Shown one piece after another: positions 1-8,653 of a stretch of 39,740 nt of DNA. The position numbers and the translations under genes were made by a program. Numbering within the stretch: the stretch's first letter is position 1; each line of letters begins with the position of its first letter. This DNA is from an uncultured Saprospiraceae bacterium. GTDB lineage: Bacteria > Bacteroidota > Bacteroidia > Chitinophagales > Saprospiraceae. The notes beneath the pieces are model-generated. The model was given only the letters and a program-made list of their open reading frames with translations, had not been told where the DNA came from and did not search any database. The stretch is taken from positions 1 to 39,740 of the forward strand of contig CALIZI010000257.1 of NCBI GenBank assembly GCA_938028705.1, read 5' to 3'.

Positions 1-142
1 CTTCTTTATTAGATTTTTACAAAAAATAATTAATTACATGTTTTATTTTATTAATGAAATTCATTCAATTGATTATCAATGAGTTACGATTGTAAACCTA
101 ATTCCCCAATTCCCTAGTTCCCATTTTGTCCAAAGTCCAATG
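1..142. repeat. Dispersed intergenic repeat, copy 1 (uninterrupted)
   Basis: This AT-rich stretch with no gene aligns along its length with 36624-36962 once the 197-bp insertion and one duplicated target site there are removed. Shared blocks include TTAGATTTTTACAAAAAATA, TTGATTATCAATGA and TGTCCAAAGTCCAA. Pieces resembling its right end occur in inverted orientation near 36565-36595 and 39357-39402. Its function is unknown. It serves as the empty-site comparison for the insertion at 36674-36870. Confidence 0.7.
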
Positions 143-200
143 ATAGTTGATAGTTTCCTTTGATAATGATTAAATGAGAAGAGAGACGCAAATGACAAAT

Positions 201-235
201 AAAAAAAAGCCACCCGAAACCGGATGACTTTTTTT
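201..235 (-). terminator. Probable bidirectional terminator
   Basis: A-run, imperfect GC-containing hairpin (CACCCG / CGGATG) and T-run lie about 100 bases beyond the 3' end of the DUF937 gene on the minus strand. The A and T tracts pair with each other, so it can work in both directions. Confidence 0.6.
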
Positions 236-332
236 ATCTTAAAATCAATAATATGTTTAGTGATTATTAATTTATAATTTTCTATTATTCAGATAATTAC
301 AAAAAACTATGAACCAATAACCATGAATTGAC

Positions 333-944
333 CTATCTTCCGCCAAAGAGATTACCGAGCATACCCAATCCTTTTTGAGCGATGTCCGAATCAATTTTGC
401 CGTCACCGTCTTTATCGAGCAGGTTGCTGATAAAGCTGCGTTGTTCCGGCTGCATACGGCGTTCTTCTTCTTCTTGATGTTGGCGCAACAATTCGGCAAG
501 ACCATTTTCGTCTAAGTTATTTTGGCGTTTTTCGCGCCCCAACTGACCGAGTACCACAGGTGCAAGTGTTTCGAGCAAGTTACTTGTTGCGTTTCTATCC
601 AAGCCTGTATCTTGGCTGAGTAATTGCTCTACATTTGAGCGTCTGTCGCCCAACAAGTGACGAAGAATACCTGCACCGTCTCCCGATTTTTGATTTTGGC
701 GATTGCCACCAATAAAACCAACAAGGTCGTCCATGATACTACCGTCGTGGTCTCTATCCAAAGCATTTGCCAAACCTGATGTGCCGCCTTTAGCAGCATT
801 GCGGGAAAGCGAACTAATCAAAAGCGGTAAAGCAGCACTCACTGCAAGTTGAGTCATTTTACTATCACCGCCTATTTTTCTGGCAATCGAGTTAATCGCT
901 TGTGCGCCCAATTGCTGTGTGATAATGTTCATTAAGTTTGCCAT
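333..944 (-). CDS. DUF937 family protein
   Basis: The 203-residue protein matches the DUF937 (YidB-like) pattern of Gly/Leu-rich helical segments: an N-terminal block with QQLGAQAINSIARKIGG, then LAVSAALPLLISSLSRNA, and repeated LL...LAP.VLGQLG segments around residues 105-140. Two acidic EF-hand-like loops are visible, DRDHDGSIMDDL near residue 63 and DKDGDGKIDSDI near residue 177, so calcium binding is possible. No signal peptide or membrane helix is obvious. The biochemical role of the family is not established. It is monocistronic, divergent from the dodecin gene across a 447-base gap, and followed by a hairpin terminator. Confidence 0.8.
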   Translation of the reverse strand: MANLMNIITQQLGAQAINSIARKIGGDSKMTQLAVSAALPLLISSLSRNAAKGGTSGLANALDRDHDGSIMDDLVGFIGGNRQNQKSGDGAGILRHLLGDRRSNVEQLLSQDTGLDRNATSNLLETLAPVVLGQLGREKRQNNLDENGLAELLRQHQEEEERRMQPEQRSFISNLLDKDGDGKIDSDIAQKGLGMLGNLFGGR

Positions 945-1016
945 AAATTTTATTTGTTTAAATTTGCGTGTATTTCATCTTTTTCATTCAAAATCAGATG
1001 ATTACTTTTGCGTGAA

Positions 1017-1240
1017 TCAAAATACTCAAGAGTTCTTATGTCTTGTCGTTCTTTGTTGGTAGATATTTTGTGTAAAAAATGTGAACTGAAAGTTAAAATT
1101 ATTTTTTATCACAAAAAAGATATTTTTTTATATTAATTTTATTAAAAAGTATTTTATTTAAATAAATTTAAAAACACTGATCATCAAATTTTTAATAAAA
1201 AAAACCTCACACCATATCGAAACTAAGAACTTGAGTAATA
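1017..1240. repeat. Gap 945-1391: AT-rich, with imperfect inverted repeat
   Basis: No gene is visible in the 447 bases between the divergent DUF937 and dodecin genes. Imperfect arms lie at 1021-1038 (AATACTCAAGAGTTCTTA) and 1224-1240 (TAAGAACTTGAGTAATA), enclosing a very AT-rich core with further short inverted runs. It follows the same nested layout as several other gaps in the window. Confidence 0.45.
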
Positions 1241-1391
1241 TACTTGTTTTTTTAGGACAGCAAAGATAGTCAAAGTCACTTAATTTTAATAATCTAATTT
1301 TTAGTTACATGCTATCAAAGCAACGTCCAATAAATTGACACCCTTTTCTTTGTAAAACATTTTTTTTCATATTTTAAAAAACAAAAAATTT

Positions 1392-1592
1392 ATGGCAGTT
1401 ATTAAAGTCGTAGAAATCATGTCAGATTCTACCAAAAGTTGGGAAGATGCAACAGCCAATGGCATCAGAAGAGCGTCTAAAAGTATAAAAGGTATCCGCT
1501 CCGCTTATGTACAAAGCCAAAGTGTGGTCGTAAAAAGCAACAAGGTTAGTGCATATCGCGTTAATCTAAAGGTATCTTTTGAAGTGAAGTAA
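1392..1592 (+). CDS. Dodecin family flavin-binding protein
   Basis: At 66 residues the protein has dodecin length and pattern: an N-terminal beta strand (AVIKVVEIMSDS), the conserved K-S-W-E-D-A stretch at residues 15-20 with the tryptophan that stacks on flavin in known dodecins, a helix (ANGIRRASKSIKGIR), and two C-terminal strands ending YRVNLKVSFEVK. Dodecins form hollow dodecamers that store or sequester flavins in the cytoplasm. The gene stands alone. No obvious terminator follows; an AT-rich inverted-repeat region begins within 10 bases of the stop. Confidence 0.9.
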   Translation: MAVIKVVEIMSDSTKSWEDATANGIRRASKSIKGIRSAYVQSQSVVVKSNKVSAYRVNLKVSFEVK

Positions 1593-1597
1593 ATTTA

Positions 1598-1888
1598 TGA
1601 TTGGTGAGTTGTTTATTAGTTTATAGAGTTTATAAAGTTACATTGAAGTAGAGTAATATTTTTAATTAAAAATATTATTTAATTTAATTTTTATTATAAA
1701 ATAATTTTAAAATATTATTATTTAAAAACATTGTTAATTATAAATATTTTGTTTTATAAAATATTTATCCTAATCACTAATAAACTCTATAAACTCTATA
1801 AACTCTATAAACTCTATAAACTCTATAAACTCTATAAACTCTATAAACTCCATAAACTCCATAAACTAATAAACTAACTCACCAATCA
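1598..1888. repeat. Long inverted repeat with embedded 9-bp tandem array
   Basis: The gap between dodecin and the TPR gene is framed by near-perfect inverted arms of about 38 bases, 1598-1634 and 1851-1888 (outer ends TGATTGGTGAGTT and AACTCACCAATCA). Next to the right arm is a tandem array, about 1782-1870, with unit AAACTCTAT: seven exact copies followed by AAACTCCAT variants. The core between the arms is almost entirely A/T. Function is unknown. The array probably grew by slippage from the arm sequence, which contains one unit. Confidence 0.85.
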
Positions 1889-1902
1889 CCAATAAAATAA
1901 AT

Positions 1903-3744
1903 ATGAAACATTGTATCTTTTTACTTGTATTTTTAATGAGTCTGTTGACTTATAGTTTTGCCCAGCCCCGCAAAGGTGTAGGCGTACAGGTTCCCGCCAA
2001 TATCCAATTGGCACAAGAATATTACAGAAACGGTGAATATGAAAAAGCGGCGGCTTTATACGAAAAACTTGTTGCCCAATCGCCCACCAGTAATCATTAT
2101 TTTTCAAGATATATCGCTTGTTTGACCGAACTCGAAGAGTACGATAAAGCTGCGGATGTCATCAATGCCCAAATCAAAAGACAACCCAAAAACAGCACAC
2201 TTTATCTGGAGTATGGCAACCTGCTCGAACTGCAAGACGAGAGCGAAAAAGCCGATGCTCAATACAGCAAAGCCATCAATCTGCTGGATCCCAGTCAGGG
2301 TAAAATAGACCAACTTGCCCGAAAATTTACGTCACTTTCCAAGTACGAACTCGCCGTAGCCGTTTACGAAAAAGGTAATCAGATACTTGACCAACCTTAT
2401 GTATTTTCCTACCAAATCGGTGATGTATATCGTCGCACAGGCGAATTGCCCAAGATGATTACGCACTACCTCAACAGCCTTGAACACTCCGCCAACCGCT
2501 TGTCTATTGTACAGACTTATCTCCAACGTTATCTGGGCGAAGAAGACCTCAACGAAGTCAAAAAACAACTCTACGAGCGCATACAAGACAAGCCCGATGT
2601 GGTGATTTATCCCGAACTCTTACAGTGGGTATTTCTCCAACAAAAAGATTTTAAAGGCGCATTGCGACAAGCCAAAGCCCTCGACAAACGCCTCAAAGAG
2701 GATGGCAATCGCGTATATAAACTTGCCGGTACCGCCAAAAACGAAAAAGACTACGAAGCTGCGATTACGGCATACAATTATATTACGGAAGAAAAAGGAC
2801 CGACCAGCGTTTTTTACCTTGATGCCAAGCGTGAATCCTTGAATGCCCGTCGCCTGCAACTCATTGAAGGCTACGAATATACGGATAAGGATTTGCAGGA
2901 ATTGGAGCAAGCGTATATTACCTTCTTAGAAGAATTTGGGCGCAACAAAACCACTGCTTCCATGATTCGGGAATTGACCCAACTCTACGCTTTTTACCTC
3001 AACGATTTGGACAAAGCCATTGCCCTGCTCGATGAAGTCATCAACTATCCGGGCGTTGACCGACACACCCAAGCCCTCGCCAAACTCGACCTCGGCGACT
3101 ACTACCTGATGAAGGAGGAAGTATGGGAATCTACTTTGCTGTACTCGCAGGTAGATAAAGAATTTAAGGATGACATCTTGGGCGAGGTAGCGCGTTTTCG
3201 CAATGCCAAACTGTCTTATTTCAAAGGCGATTTTGAGTGGGCGCAGTCGCAACTCAATGTCCTCAAAGCATCGACCTCCGAGTTGATTTCCAATGATGCC
3301 ATCGACCTCTCCGTTTTTATCATGGACCACTACTCGCTCGATACCACCGCCGTACCCATGCAGATGTATGCACGCGCTGAGTTGCTCTCTTTTCAAAACA
3401 GGTTCGAGGAATCCTTTGACGTGTTGGATTCTATCAAAATCATCTTCCCCGAACATGGTTTGACGGATGACATCTATTACGCCAAATCAAAAATATATAC
3501 TAAAAAACGCAAATACGAAAAAGCCGCCGAAATGCTGCAACTCATCGTGGACAATCACGCCGAAGAAATTCGTGCCGACAATGCCATTTTTGCCCTCGCC
3601 GAACTCTATGAAACACACCTCAAAGACCTCGAAAAAGCCAAAGCCCTCTATCAAAAAATATTGATGGAACATTCGGGCAGTACCTTTGCCGTAGAAGCCC
3701 GTAAGCGATTCAGGAAATTAAGGGGGGATGGTACTTTTAATTAA
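1903..3744 (+). CDS. Secreted tetratricopeptide-repeat protein
   Basis: The 613-residue protein starts with a signal peptide (MKHCIFLLVFLMSLLTYSFAQ, likely cut after the alanine near residue 20), so it is exported to the periplasm or surface. The rest is helical and TPR-like: clear repeats at about 35-70 (AQEYYRNGEYEKAAALYEKL), 70-105 and 105-140, weaker ones in the middle, and well-formed repeats near 375-410 and 540-605 (KYEKAAEMLQLIVDNH, LEKAKALYQKIL). TPR arrays mediate protein-protein contacts. No catalytic domain is seen and the partner is unknown. The C-terminal repeat layout resembles outer-membrane assembly TPR proteins, but that is only a hint. Confidence 0.85.
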   Translation: MKHCIFLLVFLMSLLTYSFAQPRKGVGVQVPANIQLAQEYYRNGEYEKAAALYEKLVAQSPTSNHYFSRYIACLTELEEYDKAADVINAQIKRQPKNSTLYLEYGNLLELQDESEKADAQYSKAINLLDPSQGKIDQLARKFTSLSKYELAVAVYEKGNQILDQPYVFSYQIGDVYRRTGELPKMITHYLNSLEHSANRLSIVQTYLQRYLGEEDLNEVKKQLYERIQDKPDVVIYPELLQWVFLQQKDFKGALRQAKALDKRLKEDGNRVYKLAGTAKNEKDYEAAITAYNYITEEKGPTSVFYLDAKRESLNARRLQLIEGYEYTDKDLQELEQAYITFLEEFGRNKTTASMIRELTQLYAFYLNDLDKAIALLDEVINYPGVDRHTQALAKLDLGDYYLMKEEVWESTLLYSQVDKEFKDDILGEVARFRNAKLSYFKGDFEWAQSQLNVLKASTSELISNDAIDLSVFIMDHYSLDTTAVPMQMYARAELLSFQNRFEESFDVLDSIKIIFPEHGLTDDIYYAKSKIYTKKRKYEKAAEMLQLIVDNHAEEIRADNAIFALAELYETHLKDLEKAKALYQKILMEHSGSTFAVEARKRFRKLRGDGTFN

Positions 3745-3874
3745 GGGGATTTTTAAATTATTTCATAATAAAAAATATTTATAAATAATTTTAATTAATC
3801 AAAAAACGACTACATTTTGGTGCGACCTTAGCTTGATAAAATATTTTCATAACATGAATGAGATTATTTCCCAT

Positions 3875-3901
3875 TTGATTATCGGTTAATCTGTATCTTT
3901 G
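3875..3901 (+). promoter_or_regulatory. Possible Bacteroidota-type promoter for the nuclease pair
   Basis: A TATCTTTG box at 3894-3901 matches the TAnnTTTG -7 consensus. A TTG lies 16 bases upstream at 3875-3877, slightly closer than usual. The box ends only four bases before the ATG at 3906, so transcription from here would give an almost leaderless message. Confidence 0.3.
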
Positions 3902-3905
3902 AATC

Positions 3906-4358
3906 ATGTTGAACTGTATTGTCCTTCGAAAACCACTATCTGTAAATAGTAGCACAGGCAGAAAACGGGCAGATTATAAAATTGATATTGAAGCTGCGTT
4001 TGAGCAATTTCACGATATTATAACTCCTTTTTCCGGCAAACTTTATGGTGTTGTGTATTATTTTTATAAGAAAGTTCAAAAAGGGCAACGAGTAGATGCT
4101 GACAACTTGAGTAAACCGATTTGGGATTGCTTAAAACCCTTTCTATACAATGACGATATACAAATAAAACTGAGACTTGCAGGAAGTATTGATTTGAGAG
4201 ATGATGACTTTGAAGAACTTGATATTAGTAACTTATCGACTGAAATATACGAAGCGTTGATAGAGGCTATTGAAAATGAAGAGCATATTTTGTATATTGA
4301 GTGTGGCGATTTACAACAAAGTATGTTTAAATTTAACTTAGTTGCTCATGCAAATTAG
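3906..4358 (+). CDS. RusA-like Holliday-junction endonuclease family protein
   Basis: The 150-residue protein has the RusA-type acidic signature. D64 and D66 in VDADNLSKPIWD, followed by K70 and D74 and then D83-D84 (YNDDIQI), match the D-x-D-N-x-x-K-x-x-x-D ... D-D pattern of RusA resolvases, which are Mg-dependent dimeric enzymes that cut four-way DNA junctions. RusA genes are usually prophage-borne, yet no phage genes are nearby. The stop codon overlaps the start of the downstream PD-(D/E)XK nuclease, so the two are probably translated together. The C-terminal 50 residues are acidic and not recognised. Resolvase activity is inferred from motif only. Confidence 0.75.
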   Translation: MLNCIVLRKPLSVNSSTGRKRADYKIDIEAAFEQFHDIITPFSGKLYGVVYYFYKKVQKGQRVDADNLSKPIWDCLKPFLYNDDIQIKLRLAGSIDLRDDDFEELDISNLSTEIYEALIEAIENEEHILYIECGDLQQSMFKFNLVAHAN

Positions 4359-4953
4359 AAAAGAAGCATTACGGAAACATCCTAAATATCTACATGATAT
4401 TGCCGTTGACCAATTGGCAGAGGATTATCAGGCAAAAGGTTACACTGTCAGTAAAGAATATCCTATTGGTCCTTATCATGCTGATTTATTTGCTAAAAAA
4501 AATGGAGAAAGTATTGTTTTTGAAGTCAAAGTAGGTAAACTCAATACCAAAAAGCGTGAAAAACTCAGAGCCATTAGCGAGTACATCAAAGAAAAAGACT
4601 ACAAATTTAAAATCGTCATCGCGAATACACCACGCGAAAAGAAAATCAATGTTCCTGATATAAAATCTATTTTTGATGCGTATTTTCAGCAATCTTCTTT
4701 GGATAAACTTTCTCATTTAGCCAAACAGGTCAAGTACAAATCTGTCAATTATATTGAAGTCGATGAAGCCATTTTCAATGATGAAGCTGATATTCGGCTA
4801 AATGGAACGGGCAATATTGAAATAGAATTAATAGATACAAAAACTTATCCGGAGGTATTTCCTTTTGAATTTGACCTTATTTTGGCTAATATAAAAGGAA
4901 AATTAAGTCTCAAAAATATGATACATTTAGAATTTGATACTTCCGATTTTTAG
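4348..4953 (+). CDS. PD-(D/E)XK nuclease-like protein
   Basis: I use the ATG at 4348, which overlaps the RusA-like gene by 11 bases. A TTG two codons upstream is the alternative. The 201-residue protein carries a restriction-endonuclease-like core: E38 (KEYPI), D46 in GPYHADLFAKK, and E59-x-K61 in IVFEVKVGK, the catalytic D...ExK layout of this metal-dependent nuclease fold. The helix-rich stretch after it (TKKREKLRAISEYIKEKDYKFKIV then IANTP) fits the fold. The last ~95 residues form an unrecognised domain (NYIEVDEAIFNDEADIRLNG...). Coupling to a RusA-like protein suggests a two-gene DNA-processing or defence unit, which is inference. Confidence 0.65.
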   Translation: MQIRKEALRKHPKYLHDIAVDQLAEDYQAKGYTVSKEYPIGPYHADLFAKKNGESIVFEVKVGKLNTKKREKLRAISEYIKEKDYKFKIVIANTPREKKINVPDIKSIFDAYFQQSSLDKLSHLAKQVKYKSVNYIEVDEAIFNDEADIRLNGTGNIEIELIDTKTYPEVFPFEFDLILANIKGKLSLKNMIHLEFDTSDF

Positions 4954-5092
4954 GTAGTGTAGACGAATCCTTTTGTAAAAAGCAGATATTATCAGATAAA
5001 ACAGTAATTTTCTATAAAAATATTCGTCTGACAAAATACCCTACTTTAATCGAACACCACCGATTTTTAGAAACAATAAAAAATCCAACAAA

Positions 5093-5620
5093 ATGAACAT
5101 TACATTCTCAAAAATATTAATAAGAAATTTTATCTTATCTTCAATTGTTTTAATTGTTGCACTCTTATTATATGGAATGCCCGAGTCTAATTTTTTGCTC
5201 ACTTGGGTAGTCGTTTTACTTGCAGCAGCTGCACTTGAATATGATAGATATGAAACAACCGCACTCAAATATGGTGTCACCAAAGGAGATGAAAATCATT
5301 TAAAAGTAAAGTGTGAAGAAACAATAGAAAGCACTCAAAAAGAAGCAGAAATCATTAAGGAAATCATTGAATGTGATCAATATTTAGGTAAAGTAATCTT
5401 TAATGGAGAAGTGATTATAAAGCAAAAGTGGAAAGGCATCGTGGTGATGAGTAAGAGTGAAATATTGAAAATAGAAGACAATTCGGGCTTGGTGAAATAT
5501 AGCCTGAAAACCCAACCTTATTTTTCATGGACAAGACTGGATCATTATGCCAATCTGAGTTATTACAGAACATTGAAAAGTATGATAAGCGGTGTTCAGC
5601 AACAAATCATTATTGCTTAG
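5093..5620 (+). CDS. Unknown membrane protein with two transmembrane helices
   Basis: I do not recognise this 175-residue protein. Residues 11-28 and 33-49 are hydrophobic helices forming a hairpin. The remaining ~125 residues are soluble and charged, with a helix (EETIESTQKEAEIIKEIIE) followed by beta-rich segments (LGKVIFNGEVIIKQKWKGIVVMS). A soluble, possibly cytoplasmic domain anchored by an N-terminal hairpin is the likely layout. It lies 139 bases after the nuclease pair in the same direction and is followed by a strong hairpin terminator. It could be a third gene of that unit, but the gap makes this uncertain. Confidence 0.6.
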   Translation: MNITFSKILIRNFILSSIVLIVALLLYGMPESNFLLTWVVVLLAAAALEYDRYETTALKYGVTKGDENHLKVKCEETIESTQKEAEIIKEIIECDQYLGKVIFNGEVIIKQKWKGIVVMSKSEILKIEDNSGLVKYSLKTQPYFSWTRLDHYANLSYYRTLKSMISGVQQQIIIA

Positions 5621-5691
5621 TTTTTTATTAAAAATAAATATTATTAAAATAATATATTTATAAAATATATTCACTGTTTTTTTAAAAGTAT

Positions 5692-5746
5692 AAAAAAGAG
5701 AGGTCAGCATAGCGTAATCAAAACTACACTATGTTGACCTCTTTTT
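5692..5746. terminator. Bidirectional hairpin terminator
   Basis: An A-run leads into a long hairpin (GAGGTCAGCATAGCGTA against TACACTATGTTGACCTC) and a T-run, 70 bases after the small membrane-protein gene. Confidence 0.8.
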
Positions 5747-5810
5747 GATTTTTACATAAAAAAAGATAGAAATATAATGTTCGTCATTATGTAATGTCGT
5801 AAATTTAACC

Positions 5811-6004
5811 CTACAATTGACAAGTTTATCTAAATCATAAAAGTTTTGACACTTTTGGAATCTGATTTTTAGTTAATTATAAATTTTAGTACCCTGCCCA
5901 CGTTTAGCAAACTTGAAAAGTTTACCAAACGGGTTTACTTATATTTTATGTAAAATTAATATCGTATGAAGTGTCAACCAATCAGATAAACTTGTCCTAC
6001 AATT
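5811..6004. repeat. Nested palindromic element upstream of metY
   Basis: Three nested pairs of inverted arms are visible: GACAAGTTTATCT at 5819-5831 with its exact complement at 5984-5996; TTGACACTT at 5846-5854 with its complement at 5969-5977; and a central hairpin at 5897-5933 (CGTTTAGCAAACTT / AAGTTTACCAAACG type). The TGACACTT box and the CGTTTAC/TAAACG hairpin recur at 25146-25375, and the TGACACTT box also at 30601-30815. No riboswitch is recognised in this 427-base gap, which also holds the terminator at 5692-5746. Confidence 0.75.
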
Positions 6005-6047
6005 CGCCGATAAATTTACTCATTGAATCACAAACACATTAAGGAAC

Positions 6048-7331
6048 ATGAAAAAAGAGACCATTGCCATACATGGTGGCTACCAATCCGAACCAACCAC
6101 CAAATCCGTTGCGGTACCAATTTACCAAACCGTAGCTTACGAATTTGATAATGCACAACATGGTGCTGATTTATTCAACCTTGCAGTCGCGGGCAACATC
6201 TACAGTCGCATCATGAACCCGACAGTCGGTGTACTCGAGGCGCGAGTGGCAGCACTTGAAGGCGGTATTGCGGGTTTGGGCGTAAGTGCAGGAAGTGCAG
6301 CAGTCAATTATTCAATTTTGAACCTTGCAGTAGCGGGCGATAATATCGTTTCTACACCACAATTGTATGGCGGTACTTACACCCTTTTCGCGCACATGTT
6401 ACCCGCACAGGGTATTGAGGTTCGCTTTGCCGAAAGCTCTGACGCTAAGGACATTACCAAGCTCATTGACGACAAAACGAAGGCGGTCTATTGCGAATCC
6501 ATCGGCAATCCGGCAGGTAATATCACTGACATCGAAAAGATTGCCAAAGCCGCTCATGCCAAAGGTGTTCCCGTCATTGTGGACAACACCGTAGCCAGCC
6601 CCGCATTGATCAATCCGATTGCTTACGGTGCGGATATTGTTGTGCATTCGCTCACCAAATACATCGGCGGACATGGCACTACGCTCGGCGGTATGATAGT
6701 CGATTCGGGCAACTTCCCGTGGGCAGACCACAAAGACCGTTTCCCGATGATGAGTACGCCCGAACCCTCGTATCATGGCGTGGTTTATACCGAAGCCTTT
6801 GGTCCTGCGGCTTATATCGCGCGGGCGCGTACCGTTGCGCTACGCAATACAGGTTCGGCACTCGCCGCTATGAGTGCTTTCCAGATTTTGCAGGGTCTCG
6901 AAACCCTCAATATTCGTATGGAACGCCATTGCGATAATGCCCTTGCCGTAGCCAAGTATCTTGAAGGTCATAAGCAAGTCTCGTGGGTCAAATACGGTGG
7001 ATTGAAAAGCAGTGAGTACCACCGATTGGCGAAAAAATATTGTGGAGGCAAACCTTCTTCCTTAATGACGTTTGGTATCAAAGGCGGTTTCAAAAAAGCA
7101 GAGAAATTCTACGATGCTTTGACCATCTTTAAGCGATTGGTGAATATCGGTGATGCGAAGTCATTGGCTTGTCACCCCGCCTCCACCACGCACCGACAAA
7201 TGACCGTCAAAGAGCAAGCCGCCGCAGGGGTGACGCAAGACCTACTCCGCCTATGTGTTGGCATTGAACATATAGACGACATCATAGCTGACCTCGAACA
7301 GGCTTTTAAAATTGCGAATAAACGGAAGTGA
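6048..7331 (+). CDS. metY: O-acetylhomoserine aminocarboxypropyltransferase (sulfhydrylase)
   Basis: This PLP enzyme of the Cys/Met-metabolism family condenses O-acetylhomoserine with sulfide (or a thiol) to give homocysteine, the direct sulfhydrylation route to methionine in the cytoplasm. Its 427 residues match the family length. Visible motifs are YSRIMNPT at 52-59 (phosphate-binding Tyr and Arg from the neighbouring subunit), VIVDNT with D179 contacting the pyridine nitrogen, and [11 protein letters not shown] with the Schiff-base lysine K204. The C-terminal [11 protein letters not shown] segment binds substrate carboxylate. It is monocistronic with a strong terminator. A palindromic element, not a recognisable SAM riboswitch, lies upstream. 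Confidence 0.95.
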   Translation: MKKETIAIHGGYQSEPTTKSVAVPIYQTVAYEFDNAQHGADLFNLAVAGNIYSRIMNPTVGVLEARVAALEGGIAGLGVSAGSAAVNYSILNLAVAGDNIVSTPQLYGGTYTLFAHMLPAQGIEVRFAESSDAKDITKLIDDKTKAVYCESIGNPAGNITDIEKIAKAAHAKGVPVIVDNTVASPALINPIAYGADIVVHSLTKYIGGHGTTLGGMIVDSGNFPWADHKDRFPMMSTPEPSYHGVVYTEAFGPAAYIARARTVALRNTGSALAAMSAFQILQGLETLNIRMERHCDNALAVAKYLEGHKQVSWVKYGGLKSSEYHRLAKKYCGGKPSSLMTFGIKGGFKKAEKFYDALTIFKRLVNIGDAKSLACHPASTTHRQMTVKEQAAAGVTQDLLRLCVGIEHIDDIIADLEQAFKIANKRK

Positions 7332-7352
7332 TTTTTTTCGTTGAACATAATG

Positions 7353-7384
7353 AAAGGTCGTGGGTTTGCTCACGGCCTTTTTTT
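7353..7384 (+). terminator. Rho-independent terminator of metY
   Basis: The stem AAAGGTCGTG / CACGGCCTTT with a short loop is followed by a T-run, 21 bases after the metY stop. Confidence 0.9.
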
Positions 7385-7523
7385 GTGCATTATTTTGAAT
7401 GTATATATGAGATTACCTATTATAAAATCATATTAATGGCAATCATTTTATACATTGAACTAGTATTATTTTAAACATAAATAGAAAAAAATTAAAGTTG
7501 TCATTGATTTTCCGACATAAATA

Positions 7524-8535
7524 AAGCACCGCAAATCGGGCTTCCTGACAGGCTTGAGTTATTTTTGGAACAGTTGGGCGGTCAAGCAAAATATCGTGGT
7601 GGTCATCTGTGGTTCGGCGGCTTCGTGGATGATAAAAAAAGTCATCAATGACAGAGGTGGACTGCACAATCGGGTCACTCGTTTGTTGCATCTTTACCCA
7701 TTCACTTTAGCCGAAACCGAAGCCTATTGTCGCGCTCGAAAAATCAAATTGAACCGCTATCAAATCCTTCAATTGTACATGGTCATGGGTGGCATCCCGA
7801 TGTACTTAGACCAAATCAAAGCCGGACAATCAGCCATTCAAAATATTCAAAAAATCTGTTTCGCACCAACGGGTTATCTGCGAAATGAATTTGACCGTTT
7901 GTTTGCTTCGTTTTTTAGTGATTATCAAAAACACATTGCTATCATACGTGCCTTAGCCGCCAAAAGGAAAGGCTTGACACGACAGGAAATTATCAAGGCA
8001 ACCCAACTCACAAATAGCGGAAAATTAAGCGATATTTTATACGAACTCGAAACATCGGGTTTTATCACGATTTATGGCGGCTATGGCAAAAAAGTCAAGG
8101 AAAGCCTCTATCGTCTGACGGATGCTTACGCGCTGTTTTACCTCACTTTTTTAGAGCCTTTGGGTAAAAATAATCAGTTGGATTTCACGCAATTGAGCGA
8201 CCTGCCCGCATGGAAAACGTGGAGTTACTTCTTCTATTGCCTCTTATATTGCCCGACCCAAAGACGGTTTGCCCGATACGCAGATAGACCTTTTGATAGA
8301 CCGCAGCGACCAATCTATCAATATTTGTGAAATCAAATTTAGTGTAGAAGATTATGTAGTGACCAAGAAAGATATTGATAATATTCAAACAAAAAAACAA
8401 GTATTCAGACACCACACCAAGACGAAAAAACAACTGTTTACGACTATTATTACAACGATGGGCTTGGTCGAAAATAGTCATAAAATTAATTCAATAGACC
8501 AAGTGGTGACTTTAGACGATTTATTTGCAGTATGA
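7524..8535 (+). pseudogene. Decayed AAA-type ATPase (archaeal-ATPase/DUF234-like)
   Basis: This is a remnant of a common Bacteroidota ATP-binding protein of roughly 370-400 residues. Recognisable protein begins abruptly near 7524 (RKSGFLTGLSYFWNSWAVKQ), just after an in-frame stop, so the Walker A and B half is missing. The sensor/winged-helix region is intact to about 8216 (ICGSAASWM, LYPFTLAETEAY, GGIPMYLDQI). Around 8216-8235 a block of codons is missing and the reading frame shifts. From about 8233 the C-terminal domain resumes in another frame (SSIASYIARPKDGLPDTQID, then LLIDRSDQSINICEIKFS). These proteins often hitchhike in accessory regions. No function is expected. Confidence 0.85.
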
Positions 8536-8610
8536 ATAAAAGCTCCAAATTCAATCAAATTCAAACTTTCGACAAGCGTTTCAAACGCCCTTGATAAGAT
8601 CCAATATAGC

Positions 8611-8637
8611 TTGGTTTCAAATTTTATTTTACCTTTG
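8611..8637 (+). promoter_or_regulatory. Possible carA promoter
   Basis: TACCTTTG at 8630-8637 matches the Bacteroidota -7 box. TTG at 8611-8613 lies 16 bases upstream. The carA ATG follows 16 bases after the box. Confidence 0.4.
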
Positions 8638-8653
8638 TGTGTAAAAATTACTC

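Noticed and set aside
1782-1870. Possible CRISPR-like array
   Set aside because: The 9-base units are directly abutting with no spacers. It is a simple tandem repeat, and no cas genes are present.
2926-3456. 176-codon open frame on the minus strand
   Set aside because: Antisense to the TPR gene; no supporting motif or start signal.
5747-6047. Possible SAM-responsive riboswitch before metY
   Set aside because: No SAM-I or SAM-II core could be recognised. The structure there is explained by the nested palindrome shared with other gaps.
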